Assembly (NCBI GenBank): GCA_030761205.1
Contig: JAULJL010000002.1
Span: forward strand, 22,485,010 to 22,549,009
Origin: Fremontodendron californicum
Lineage: Eukaryota > Streptophyta > Magnoliopsida > Malvales > Malvaceae
DNA: 64,000 bases
Direction of reading: 5' to 3'
Shown: piece after piece, positions 11,623 to 23,534 of the stretch
Numbering within the stretch: the stretch's first letter is position 1
How the letters are laid out: each line of letters starts with the position of its first letter
Notes under the pieces: model-generated
The model's database searches: none
The model's input: only the letters and a program-made list of their open reading frames with translations
Told to the model about the DNA's origin: nothing
Program-made: the position numbers and the translations under genes

Positions 11623-12726
11623 CCAACACATTTTTTTCTTCTTGATAAAATCATTTAAAAATCAAAATAAAAATATTTGAAACTCATAAAATGACTTGAA
11701 AGCAGTAGCTAGGACTTTTTGAAAGTTAGATAAAAATTGGCTAAGTAAAAAAATCACAAAGATAGAATAATCAATTTGACAAAATTAATTTTCCACAAGT
11801 GTGCTCAAGAGAGCATGACCTTGAACCATTAATTGGCTCAAGTCATTATTCAAGTGGCATGAACATGAAATGCATGAAACAATGCAGCAAACATAATGCA
11901 TGAAATGCATGGATCTAAACCTAAATGTAAGGAAAATGCATGACACAAATAATATGGCCTAGACCTAACATGAACTTGCATGACATTTAATGTAACCTAG
12001 ACCTAAGACATGCATGGCATTTTCACAAACACAAGGCATGCTTAATTCAAAAACCCAACCAAATATCATGCAAATGCAAAAACCTAACAACTAGCATGAC
12101 AAAAATACAACACACAATGCAAAACACATGGAGTAGCCAAATGGCTCCAAGCTTCAACAAGCATGGCATTTTCACAAACACCTAATATACCAAATCTAAA
12201 ACATGCTCACTAAGATATAAAACAAGAATCATGCAAAGAATCACACAAGCATTTTCACAAACACTTAATATGCTAACTCTAAAACATGCTCAAATTTAAA
12301 CAACATAAAAACAGAAAATTAAAAATGTAAAAACATGATATCTAAGACATAAATGGCAACAAACAAAGCAACCAAATTAAATATAACTTAAGAACATGAA
12401 ATAACATAATATTTAAAACATCAAAAATAAAGAAAATAGCATAAACAACATTTGGCTTTTCTCGGTTTTCTCCCGGATTGACTTTTCTTTGGTTTTTCTT
12501 GCAAGTGACTTCTCCATTACCCGTAGTCAGTGCTTATATTTCATTTGGAACCTTCAATTTCGACCAGTTTGATCGTTTAAGCACTTTTCCCCAAATTTCT
12601 TGGATTAGGGTTTCTTTTCTACTGAATCTCCAAATCCCAACTTCCGAACTCCATATCTTTCAATGTAGACCTCGGATTATCAAAATTCTTTCGCCATTTT
12701 TCAATTGAACTTAAAATCTTGATTTT

Positions 12727-12830
12727 GAAAGTGGGTTGACTTTTTCAGTAGTTGACTTTTTGGGGTTGACTTTTTCGGGGTTGACTTTTTCGAGGTTGAC
12801 TTTTTCGGGGTTGACTTTTTTTCAAGTTTG
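12727..12830 (-). promoter_or_regulatory. Six-copy TTGACTTTTT (W-box-like) array in the LTR
   Basis: GTTGACTTTTT recurs six times with spacing of about 16-17 bases. TTGAC followed by C or T is the W-box recognised by plant WRKY factors. In element sense the array lies about 140-240 bases from the LTR start. Binding is an inference from the motif. Confidence 0.55.
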
Positions 12831-12967
12831 TCTTTTTGTGCTCGCCCTCTTAAACTAAGTCTCGGAGTACCATCTGCAGGATGAAAACAGTCTTTTTATA
12901 CTCGGAAACATCAATATGGGAAGAAAACATACCTGTTTAGTGGTCCGGACAAAATTAGGTGTCTACA

Positions 12968-12980
12968 GCTGCCCCTCTTT
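12968..12980 (-). other. Polypurine tract of the nested element
   Basis: The sense strand reads AAAGAGGGGCAGC directly before the LTR terminus TGTAGACACC. Equivalent tracts adjoin the LTRs at 43383 and 59890. Confidence 0.82.
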
Positions 12981-13290
12981 GGCTATTGCTGAGAATCAGG
13001 AATCAGGCAAAGATAAACCAACACTAATTTTGTACGGTCAGTGACATCACATGTGAAGGAAAGGGAAAGGGGTTTTTTTTCATTTTCTATTTTTTCATTT
13101 TTTTTCATCATTTTTTTTTCTTCTTTTTTTTCATTTTTTTTATTTCTTTTTTCTATTTTCTCTTTTTTCATTTTTATTATTATTATTTTTTTTAAACAAT
13201 AAATTGAAGGTTTTGTCCTTAAATTGAATTCCCTGCCTAAACAAGGCTCGATTCGTCTTAAGGAAACGAATTCGATTTTCAAAATAAAAA

Positions 13291-15185
13291 TTTATGCTCG
13301 AAGGGCTTTAAAATTGGTGCCCGAAGGTCTTAAAATGGTGCCCGGAGGTCTTAAAAATTGGTGCCCGGAGGTCTTAAAGATGTTGCCCAGAGGTCTTAAA
13401 AATGGTGCCCATAGGCCTTACCCCTGAAAAAAAGTTATGCCCGGAGGTCTTAAAGATGTTGCCCGAAGGTCTTACCTGTGATTTGAAAAATTATGCACTG
13501 TATGCGACTTTAAAAATGATGCCCGGAGGTCTTAAGAATGGTGCCCGGAGGCCTTACCTGTGATTTGAAAAAAATGCGCTGTATGCGACTTTAAAAATGA
13601 TGGCCGGAGGTCTTAAGAATGGTGCCCGGAGGCCTTACCCGTGATTTGGAAGAAATGCGCTGTATGCGACTTTAAAAATGATGCCCGGAGGTCTTAAGAA
13701 TGGTGCCCGGAGGCCTTACCCATAATTTGGAAGAAATACGCTGTATGCGACTTTAAAAATGATGCCCGGAGGTCTTAAGAATGGTGCCCGGAGGCCTTAC
13801 CCGTGATTTGGAAGAAATGCGCTGTATGCGACTTTAAAAATGATGCCCGGAGGTCTTAAGAATGGTGCCCGGAGGCCTTACCCGTGATTTGAAAAAAATG
13901 CGTTGTATGCGACTTTAAAAATGATGCCCGGAGGTATTAAGAATGGTGCCCGGAGGCCTTACCCGTGATTTGGAAGAAATGCGCTGTATGCGACTTTAAA
14001 AATGATGCCCGGAGGTCTTAAGAATAGTACCCGGAGGCCTTACCCGTGATTTGGAAGAAATGCGCTGTATGCGACTTTAAAAATGATGCCCGGAGGTCTT
14101 AAGAATGGTGCCCGGAGGCCTTACCCATAATTTGGAAGAAATGCGCTGTATGCGACTTTAAAAATGATGCCCGGAGGTCTTAAGAATGGTGCCCGGAGGC
14201 CTTACCCGTGATTTGGAAGAAATGCGTTGTATGCGACTTTAAAAATGATGCCCGGAGGTCTTAAGAATGGTGCCCGGAGGCCTTACCCGTGATTTGAAAA
14301 AAATGCGCTGTATGCGACTTTAAAAATGATGCCCGGAGGTCTTAAGAATGGTGCCCGGAGGCCTTACCCGTGATTTGGAAGAAATGCGCTGTATGCAACT
14401 TTAAAAATGATGCCCGGAGGTCTTAAGAATGGTGCCCGGAGGCCTTACCCGTGATTTGGAAGAAATGCGCTGTATGCGACTTTAAAAATGATGCTCGGAG
14501 GTCTTAAGAATGGTGCTCGGAGGCCTTACCCATACTTTGGAAGAAATTCGCTGTATGCGACTTTAAAAATGATGCCCGGAGGTCTTAAGAATGGTGCCCG
14601 GAGGCCTTACCCGTGATTTGGAAGAAATGCGCTGTATGCGACTTTAAAAATGATGCCCGGAGGTCTTAAGAATGGTGCCCGGAGGCCTTACCCATAATTT
14701 GGAAGAAATGCGCTGTATGCGACTTTAAAAAAGATGCCCGCAGGTCTTAAGAATGGTGCCCGGAGGCCTTACCCGTGATTTGAAAAAAATGCGCTGTATG
14801 CGACTTTAAAAATGATGCCCGGAGGTCTTAAGAATGGTGCCCGGAGGCCTTACCCATAATTTGGAAGAAATGCGCTGTATGCGACTTTAAAAATGATGCC
14901 CGGAGGTCTTAAGAATGGTGCCCGGAGGCCTTACCCATAATTTGGAAGAAATGCGCTGTATGCGACTTTAAAAATGATGCCCGGAGGTCTTAAGAATGGT
15001 GCCCGGAGGCCTTACCCATAATTTGGAAAAAATGCGCTGTATGCGACTTTGAAAATGATGCCCGGAGGTCTTAAGAATAGTGCCCGGAGGCCTTACCCCT
15101 GAAAAAAGTTATGCCCGGAGGTCTTAAAGATGTTGCCCGGAGGTCTTACCTATGAATTATGCCCGGAGGTCTTAAAAATGGTGCT
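13291..15185. repeat. Minisatellite of 81-bp units, about 20 copies, with shorter flanking variants
   Basis: The regular part (about 13495-15080) repeats every 81 bases with anchors at GCTGTATGCGACTTT. Each unit contains two related halves, CCCGGAGGTCTTAAG and CCCGGAGGCCTTACC, so the unit itself arose by internal duplication. At both edges the shorter motif GCCCGGAGGTCTTA repeats without the GTATGCGACT segment. No frame stays open through the array on either strand. It sits just inside the PPT end of the element; a related shorter array occupies the same place in the element ending at 59890. Confidence 0.93.
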
Positions 15186-18180
15186 GAAGAATTGTTGAAA
15201 ATTAACCTAAAGATTTTGAGAAGATGCGAATGCTTTTTGATGCAAATGCATATGTTGAATAAGATACGAAATGACTTAAACTGGTGCAAATGTCTTTAAT
15301 GCAAATGTAAATGACTTGGATTGATGCCCATGTTTCATGATGCAGATGCCCCTACTAATTGTGTTCATGTAACTGGTTTATGAATGGTGTAACTACAATT
15401 ACCACACATTAACGAAAATGCAATGATTCTAGAAATGATGCAATTGTTTGAGATGACACAAATACGTATTCCATGAAGAATGTAAATGTAAAGGTAAAAT
15501 ACAGATGCTTATGGAATAATGCCAATGCAAATACCCATGAATGATGCAAATGCTTGCCGACACTGTGTAGATGCAAAAGCTCGATAAAGAGATGAGTGCT
15601 CATGAGTGATGCAAGTGCCCCCGGCTGTTTTTCTAGACTTTGGCTTAGCCTTTCAAATTCATTTTTCCTCTTCAAATCAGAGTATATCTTCAATTCATTT
15701 TGGCTATTCTCTTTGCCCCAACAATTTTCAAACTTTCATCAATAGAGATCTGAACTGAGTTTGATTTCTTCTTCTCATATCTGGAAGTCGGGACCTATCC
15801 TGGCAGTTCTATACTTTTGGGTTAGAAAAACCCTTGTCTCATGTCAACATCAAAAATGGGTATTTCAAAAATATTTTTATTTTCCCTTTTTGAAAAACAA
15901 TTTTGCTTATTTAAGGAAAACTTCTAAGCCAAAAATTTTAACTCCACAGTGTATGATGTACAAATCTTTTGATGACTGATGATCACTGTTAGAAAATCCC
16001 CTAAGTATTAATTTGGGTTTTTCCATTTGAATTGACAAGGCTTGATACAACAAGATTTTGGTTTTTTCAGGAAAACTTCACAACAAAAATGTATGTCCCT
16101 TCTAGGCTCACAAATGGAACAGCTTTTATAAATCATGAATTCATTGAGAACCAAGCAAATTCAACATTCTTTTAGTTTCCATATCAAGGCATTTTGGCAA
16201 GCGTCAAGATTGGCCGGGATGTTCAAACCGAAAAGTTGATTTTGGAGGAAAAAAGTTTCAGTTTTTGAAGACAATCCTCTGAATGAGAACTGACAATTTA
16301 GGGGGTTCAGGAATTCCTAGATGTTCCTCGATGACCACTCCTTTAATAAGATCTTTTCTTTTGGGGTATCGGCACTATCATAGATGGCATCGAAAATTTC
16401 CAAATTTACTCTAGACCGCCCATTTTTGGGTTTTCGCCCTAGAGTCCCATTCTTTCCATTTTTTTTCTTTTTTTTTTTTTGTTTTTTTTGTTCATTGTTT
16501 TACCATGCACTTGAGAATTCTAAATTCTTCCTTAGTGAAATGACAATTCGATGAAATGGGATAAAATCTGAGGAAAAACCTTTCAAATTAAATATTCATG
16601 CTTGATCAAAATGGACTTTTAAAGCATATAATGTAGGCCATAGCTCAGGGTTCAGAAAAGAAAGGATAAATAGGCCCAAAATATGTGTTTGAGGGTAATC
16701 AGATCAAGGATCATTTCTTGAGGAGGATTCTCTTTGAAGCATTTGTCCCTTCTTGGACATTTCTTTCCTTTTGACTTTGCTCTTTTTCTTCCTTGCTTTT
16801 GGCTTTCCATTTGCCATGTCTTTCACACATTTTGTTTTCTTTTTTATTGTGTTTTTCTTTTGTTTTTCTTGGCTTTCATTTCACCATCTTTTTCTCTTCT
16901 TTTTCTTTGACGGAGTGAGCCCGTATTTATTCGGGGCTCCATTTGCTTTGTGTCTGTCCTTGAGCTATCACTCATTTCTCAATGATCTTTGAAAAGATCT
17001 TTCCTCGCATTTGCCCCCCAGTGTAGAGGGTAATCCTTGATCAGGGTTCGAAGAAGAAAGAATTCTTTTGGCTCAAAAGGGGTGACTATGGATAATTTCT
17101 TTTTGTGTGAAAGGGATATGAAAGATGGCCATTTCTCATGTCAAGCACAAATATTCACATTGAAAAGCAATCCCCAGGGGAAATAGATATTCAGAATTTC
17201 ATTTTGCACTTTGGAATCATCCGAATTCTCATATGCATGATATCACAAATTTTTTTTTTTCGTCGCATGCCCCAATGATTCATGCATTTAGTCCATCCTT
17301 ATTCACCATGTATCCATCATTTCCACATATGATGCCCCAATTTGATTAACCATGCGAATTTGTATCAACGAGGAACGTGGCAAGTCTAGGTCTGTTTTGA
17401 AAAGGCTGAGTTTTCAATCTGAGTTCTTTGAAGAGACAAGGAAAATATGACCCAAAAACAGGTTTTCTCTGGGACAAGGGATAATCTAGTTTAATCATTG
17501 TGCCCCAGGGTGTCAATCATGAAGTGATGTCTGGGCAATTAGTGTTTTGTGGTTATTGGGAAAGGTCATGAATGGTTTTAGCACAATCTTGACACACACC
17601 AAATTATCAAAATCTAGACTCTTGAAAGAATGTCTCATTTGTTTGATTTTCAAGGAATTTGAAAATTTTCAAAAAGTTCGTTCCTTTGCTCATAGCATAG
17701 ACTAAGATCTACGTCTTTGCTTATTCTGTGATGACAATGGTTTTATGAAGTCAAATCATTCATATTCCTTGAAGCATTAGGTCTTTCAAGTGGTCTCGGT
17801 TCAAAAGATTTAGGCTTAGGAAAGCCTAAAAGAGAAAGCTGAAGGTATTGGGTCATTTCTAACAATGATCATCAATATTCTCAAGATTGTTCATTATTTC
17901 ATGTGAAAACCACTTATTTATTGTGTACCACAAATTTTCTCAAAGTTTCATTTGTTTTTTTTTTTTTACAATTTCAAATTTATTGCTAAAATAAAATGAA
18001 CACAAAATATTAAAATTCAAAATTTATTTATTTCATGTAGATGTCATCATGAGACAAGAGCTTTCATCATCAAAGTGTATAGAAAAATATGCATCAGAAT
18101 GCTCCTATTGACATGCTTTCAAAGATAACAAATCTTATCCTCAAAATTCTTCAAGAGGAAATCAATCTATGGTAAAACAG
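15186..18180 (-). other. Non-coding interior of the nested element, alignable to the second Ogre-like element
   Basis: No coding sequence was recognised. The first 370 bases are rich in ATGCAAATGC motifs. From about 15590 to 18100 the sequence is the reverse complement, in diverged form, of about 39310-41770 in the second Ogre-like element; for example the stretches around 15610-15670 and 41700-41770 match. Pyrimidine-rich runs occur near 16450-16490 and 16780-16910. Confidence 0.7.
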
Positions 18181-18345
18181 ATTTCCAATGTTCGATAAGC
18201 TCTGGAATCCAAATGCCATTGTGGACAAGACCCTCAATTCTTTCCTTCAGTTTTCTGCATTTTTAGTCGAATGCCCAATTGCCCCAATATGATACTCGCA
18301 CTTACTGTTGGGGTCATAGCTTTTAGCTGACGAAGAAAACTCTTC
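18181..18345 (-). pseudogene. Remnant of gag with a C-H-H-C knuckle
   Basis: The minus strand reads SYDPNSKCEYHIGAIGHS, then TKNAEN and a TGA stop. This corresponds to the C-terminal gag segment of Tat/Ogre elements and matches the two knuckles in the second element, CDYHCGNAGHNIEDC and CDYHSGNQGHSTENW. The last Cys of the motif is Ala here. Nothing else of gag is recognisable, so it is a relic too short to be functional. Confidence 0.65.
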
Positions 18346-18369
18346 AAAGCTAAGCCAATTTCTATTTCA

Positions 18370-19215
18370 TCTTATTAATGTGTTTCATGATGAATGAGCT
18401 ATGAATGTCATGAGTGCAATTTGATGCATGTGAAGGATAAACAAAGTTATGTGTGGTCATATACAGTGGAAACATGTTGACCATGTATGTTATAAATGCA
18501 ACACGATGCCAACATGATGCATTTAAAGAATAAGAAAAACCAATGCATGGATATATGCAATGAATGACCATGTATGTTCCAAATGCATTTCTCAATGAAT
18601 GATCATATACACTATGAATGCCACACAATGTCAATTATGATGCATGTGAAGAATAAATGATTGACACAGAGTATATACAAACAAAGTCATGCTGGCCGTG
18701 TATGTCATGAACGCAACCTGATGCCAATATGACAAATTAATGCATGAGCATATCATGATGACTATGTATGCCATGAATGCACCCTGATGCTAACATGATG
18801 CATGTAAAGAAAGAATAAATTGATATATGAATAGATACAGAAAAATCATGCTGACTATGAATGCAAAATGCAACTTGATGCTACCATGATGCATATAGAG
18901 AAAGAATAAATTGATAATGGATATATACAGAAAAATCATGCTGACTATGAATGCATGAATGCAACTGGATGCCAACATGATGCATGTAAAGAAAGAATAA
19001 ATTGATATATGGATATATACAGAAAAAATCATGCTGACTATGAATGCATGAATGCAACTTGATGCCAACATGATGCATGTAAAGAAAGAATAAATTGATA
19101 CATAAGTATATACAAATAATGACCATGCATGTCATAAACGTATCTTACAATGAATGACCATGCATGCTATGACTATAACATGATGTCAAAATGATACATG
19201 CAAAAATAAATGAAT
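18370..19215. repeat. Degenerate tandem repeat of about 93 bp
   Basis: Segments containing AAAGAAAGAATAAATTGATA recur at about 18806, 18899, 18988 and 19081, with weaker copies before and after, each including CATGATGCAT and CATGCTGACTATGAATGC. A shorter related tract lies at about 37380-37720 in the second Ogre-like element. Small open frames on the minus strand are products of the repetition. Confidence 0.75.
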
Positions 19216-19559
19216 TAACACAAAGGTATATACAAAGAAATCAATGATTACACGAAATTGGTGGGACCTAAATCTTGGTTATTCAAAAATCTCATTATGC
19301 AAGATTTGCCTCCAATTTTTTTTTTTTTTTGGATAAACTAATCACATCATTTTCAAAAGAATTTCAGGGTGGATCTTACTATGGTACAATATGCAAATGT
19401 TCATGTGACACTACCGGTTTTATGAAATCATCAAATTAAATTACCAACTGTTTATTGCAAAGAATGAGATCAATAATACAACCAAAAATGTATATGCCCC
19501 ATTCACACATGCATGAAATGTGCAACATGCAAAAATGCTTGAAAAAAGATTTTTTTTTT

Positions 19560-20375
19560 ATTTAAAAACAGCTAATGAACATCTGCCCCAGCAATATCTG
19601 CTTATTTAGGCATCACGATGCCATCGAGGCGGAGTATCACATTTATTACCGGCGATGTACGTACATCGTTGCCCGATCTACCACACTTATTCGGAGTGTA
19701 AAACATGTAACAAAAAGTTTAGAAATGTCCCTCCATGTGTTCCTATTTTCGGTATATCTAACGGAAATTCGGGATGGCTTCGCCTAGGTTCACTATATGA
19801 GGGTGAATCGGTTCTAAGGCCTCGAATTGTTCCTCACTGTCGCCGGTGAAGACTAGTAAGGCACCCCGATAAAAGCGGGTTCAATTCGTTAGAGTATATT
19901 TTCCTATGCCCGTACGGAGGATTATCACGAAGGCATTAGGTACTTTATACTCCGAAAGTGTTTCACTAGCCCATACGGAGGATCATCACGAAGGCGTAGT
20001 TACTTTACTCCCACTTAAAAGGACGGAACCCGGGTAGAGGATTCATGTTATGCAAATGCACGTGTAGTGTGTGTGGAGGAATAACAAACCTTTCACTACC
20101 TATTCTACAAACCTTATTCTAAATGCCCTAGCAATTAAAACATTCAAGAATAGTGTAACGCATTAACCAACAAGCAATTATAATATACAACCTAAATAAC
20201 TTGAGAACAATAATAAAATGCATGCACATGAGAATGAACACTTTTAAAAACATTTTATTATTTTCAAAATTCTCTTTATTAGAAAAATGTGGGAATTAAA
20301 ATTAAATACCAATTAAACCAACCAAAACTGAGACTTTGATAACACACGACTATTTCTAGGCCTGACTCTCTAATA
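19560..20375 (-). other. 5' leader of the nested element
   Basis: This region between PBS and the gag remnant aligns, inverted, with about 35160-35720 in the second element. It contains a duplicated segment (about 19905-20010) with the motif ACGGAGGATxATCACGAAGG, and a conserved antisense frame at 19655-19849. Retrotransposon leaders commonly carry RNA packaging and dimerisation signals; that role is inferred. Confidence 0.6.
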
Positions 20376-20394
20376 GTCCCCAGTGGAGTCGCCA
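20376..20394 (-). other. Primer-binding site of the nested element
   Basis: On the sense strand TGGCGACTCCACTGGGGAC begins three bases after the LTR. It begins TGG, pairing with a tRNA CCA end, and looks like the PBS reported for Ogre elements (tRNA-Arg, as I recall). The same 19 bases recur at 34866-34884. Confidence 0.8.
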
Positions 20395-23235
20395 AGCTGT
20401 CGCAACCTAAACAAATAACGACGTCTCATCGCAAGACTTTATTATTCGTTAAGCGTGACATTAAAAAAAACTGAGGAAAAGTCGACTTAATTCCTCTAGA
20501 AAAATGAAGGTTTTGAAAATGACCTTAAAAAAGACATGGAGTCGCCACCAATCTTTTTTAGCTAGGTGTGATCGGCCACCTATTAAAACCGGTTTTATAA
20601 AATATTTTAAAAATTAATTAAAACATTTTAAAAACCAATTTCAAGTCTGCGTTTTAAAACCAGAGAAATCAAAGAAGCGGGTTCGGGAGTCGGTTACGTG
20701 CGGGGAAGGATTAGCACCCCCACAACGCCCGTATAAATCGGTACCTTATTAATCATGTATTATCTCAAGTCTCGGTAAAGATTGGTTTTAAATTTAGTAT
20801 TTCAAGTTAATCCCCAATTTAAAGAAAAATAATTCAATTTTTATTTGAAAATGATTCGGAATTTATAAATTCAAAATTTTCCTATATTCCCCAACAAACG
20901 TGGCAAAATATAGAAATTTTTATTAGTTTTGAAAAAACTTTCCGAATCATTCTCTTTTTTTTTTGAAAGAAAGATATTCCTTTATTAATGATAATTGATG
21001 ATATTCCCTCCAGCAAACCCGGTAGAGAACTCATGAATTATTTTAACTCGGGAATATCTTTATTTTTTATTGAAAAATCATTATCCTTTTGAAAACATTT
21101 TAAAAGATATGAATATGTATATGCATGACATAAATAAAATGACATAGCAAAATCTAAATAATATAATGCAACCTAAATGACATGGCAAACATGAATGATA
21201 TGGCATATAATTTAAATGACATGGAATAAAATAATGCTATCATATAATATGCATGAAAATAAAAATGCAATGCATGAAATGTATTTTTTCCTTTAATTAA
21301 GAAAATCCGTATATCTAAAAAGATATCCGGCTACCTTAGGAAAATATGTCAAATTAAATATTCTAAAACCAAAATACTTTGTGATTGTTTGAAAACAATT
21401 TTGAAAAGCTTGAATTAACAATAAAAACTGGGCTAAAAATTTTTAAATGGCTCTAATTTCCTAAGTTTAAAAAATCCGGACTTGACTACCCTTAGCCCGG
21501 GACTTGAAAAACCATTTTTAGAGTTTAAAAGGCTTAGAAATCACCCTAAATCAGTAGCTAACCCTCCTAATCAGCCCACTCTAAGTAGATTAACCAAAAC
21601 AGAAAATTAGTTTTTCTTTAAATTCAATTCTGACTCCATTGTCCAGTTTTAATCCATGATTTTTTATCCTATTTTGAAAAATTCCAAAAATTCTAAAAAA
21701 AAATACTGGAGACTCAGGACATGTAAAACTATACGAGAAAAAATCGGCTTAATTTTTTGATCAAAGATGAATTCCCAGAAAAACCAGAGATGTACGAGTT
21801 TTTGGAGGAGAAAAAAACTGCTTTGTTTTTCTTTAAATTCAATTCTGACTCCACTGTCCAGTTTTAATCCACGATTTTTTATCCTATTTTGAAAAATTCC
21901 AAAAATTCTAAAAAGAATACTGGAGACTCAGGACATGTAAAACTATACGAGAAAAAATCGGCTTAATTTTTTGATCAAAGATGAATTCCCAGAAAAACCA
22001 GAGATGTACAAGTTTTTGGAGGAGAAAAAAACTGCTTTGTTTTTCTTTAAATTCAATTCTGACTCCACTGTCCAGTTTTAATCCACGATTTTTTATCCTA
22101 TTTTTAAAAATTCCAAAAATTCTAAAAAAAATACTGGAGACTCAGGACATGTAAAACTACACGAGGAAAATGTTTCTTAATTTTGTGATCAAAGATGAAT
22201 TCCCAGAAAAATCAGAGATGTACGAGTTTTTTTGAAAAAAACTGAAAAAAAACTGCTTTGCCAACACATTTTTTTCTTCTTGATAAAATCATTTAAAAAT
22301 CAAAATAAAAATATTTGAAACTCATAAAATGACTTGAAAGTAGTAGCTAGGACTTTTTGAAAGTTAGATAAAAATTGGCTAAGTAAAAAAATCACAAAGG
22401 TAGAATAATCAATTTGACAAAATTAATTTTCCACAAGTGTGCTCAAGAGAGCATGACCTTGAACCATTAATTGGCTCAAGTCATTATTCAAGTGGCATGA
22501 ACATGAAATGCATGAAACAATGCAGCAAACATAATGCATGAAATGCATGGATCTAAACCTAAATGTAAGGAAAATGCATGACACAAATAATATGGCCTAG
22601 ACCTAACATGAACTTGCATGACATTTAATGTAACCTAGACCTGAGACATGCATGGCATTTTCACAAACACAAGGCATGCTTAATTCAAAAATCCAACCAA
22701 ATATCATGCAAATGCAAAAACCTAACAACTAGCATGACAAAAATACAACACACAATGCAAAACACATGGAGTAGCCAAATGGCTCTAAGCTTCAACAAGC
22801 ATGGCATTTTCACAAACACCTAATATACCAAATCTAAAACATGCTCACTAAGATATAAAACAAGAATCATGCAAAGAATCACACAAGCATTTTCACAAAC
22901 ACTTAATATGCTAACTCTAAAACATGCTCAAATTTAAACAACATAAAAACAGAAAATTAAAAATGTAAAAACATGATATCTAAGACATAAATGGCAACAA
23001 ACAAAGCAACCAAATTAAATATAACTTAAGAACATGAAATAACATAATATTTAAAACATCAAAATAAAGAAAATAGCATAAACAACATGGTAAAATGAAT
23101 CAAAAACAACAACTTAAAATAAATAATGTAGGCCATTTGGCCATGGTGAGTTTATTGTAAAAACAAAATGTAAGAAAAATATACTTAAGAAAGGAAATGA
23201 AGGAAGAACAAGAAACATTATTTTAAAATGAAAAC

Positions 23236-23430
23236 TCACCAAGTAGCTTTTGAACGGATTAAGCTATAAACCCTCAGAGTAGCTTTTGAACGGATTAAGC
23301 CACAAACCCTCTCACAAGTAGCTTTTGAACGGATTAAGCTATAAACCCTCAGAGTAGCTTTTGAACGGATTAAGCTACAAACCCTCAGAGTAGCTTTTGA
23401 ACGGATTAAGCTACAAACCCTCTCAACAAA
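23236..23430. repeat. Five copies of a 36-39 bp repeat
   Basis: The motif GTAGCTTTTGAACGGATTAA recurs five times, spaced 36 or 39 bases. A minus-strand frame reads it as repeated LIRSKAT, which I regard as incidental. It lies just downstream of the putative LTR transcription start in element sense, and in the segment missing from the other LTR. Confidence 0.85.
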
Positions 23431-23524
23431 AACACTATGACTCACCACCCGGATAATCCTAATACAAGTGTATAGACTATCTCACAAGGGGTAGTGGGTG
23501 GTCTCAACCAAAGGCCAAGACTCC

Positions 23525-23534
23525 TTATTTATAA
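23525..23534 (-). promoter_or_regulatory. TATA-like box of the LTR promoter
   Basis: On the sense strand the sequence is CCTTATAAATAAGG, a strong TATAAATA match that is also nearly palindromic. A start about 30 bases downstream would place the 36-39 bp repeats in the 5' UTR. The site is inside the segment deleted from the 3' LTR. Promoter function is inferred. Confidence 0.5.

Larger units (their letters stand above)
9764..12967 (-). repeat. 3' LTR of the nested element, with internal deletion
   Basis: This LTR is 3204 bp against 4671 bp for its partner. They align closely until about 12450, where the left copy jumps to sequence found near 24575 in the right copy, with a few filler bases (TTGGCTTTT) at the join. 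About 1.49 kb is missing, including the TATA-like site and a 36-39 bp repeat array. Confidence 0.88.

Noticed and set aside
13291..15185. CRISPR-like appearance of the regular 81-bp array
   Set aside because: Units are contiguous and near-identical throughout with no unique spacers, and the DNA is plant retrotransposon.
23236..23448. 70-codon minus-strand frame of LIRSKAT repeats
   Set aside because: It is a direct product of the 36-39 bp tandem repeat and has no independent support.
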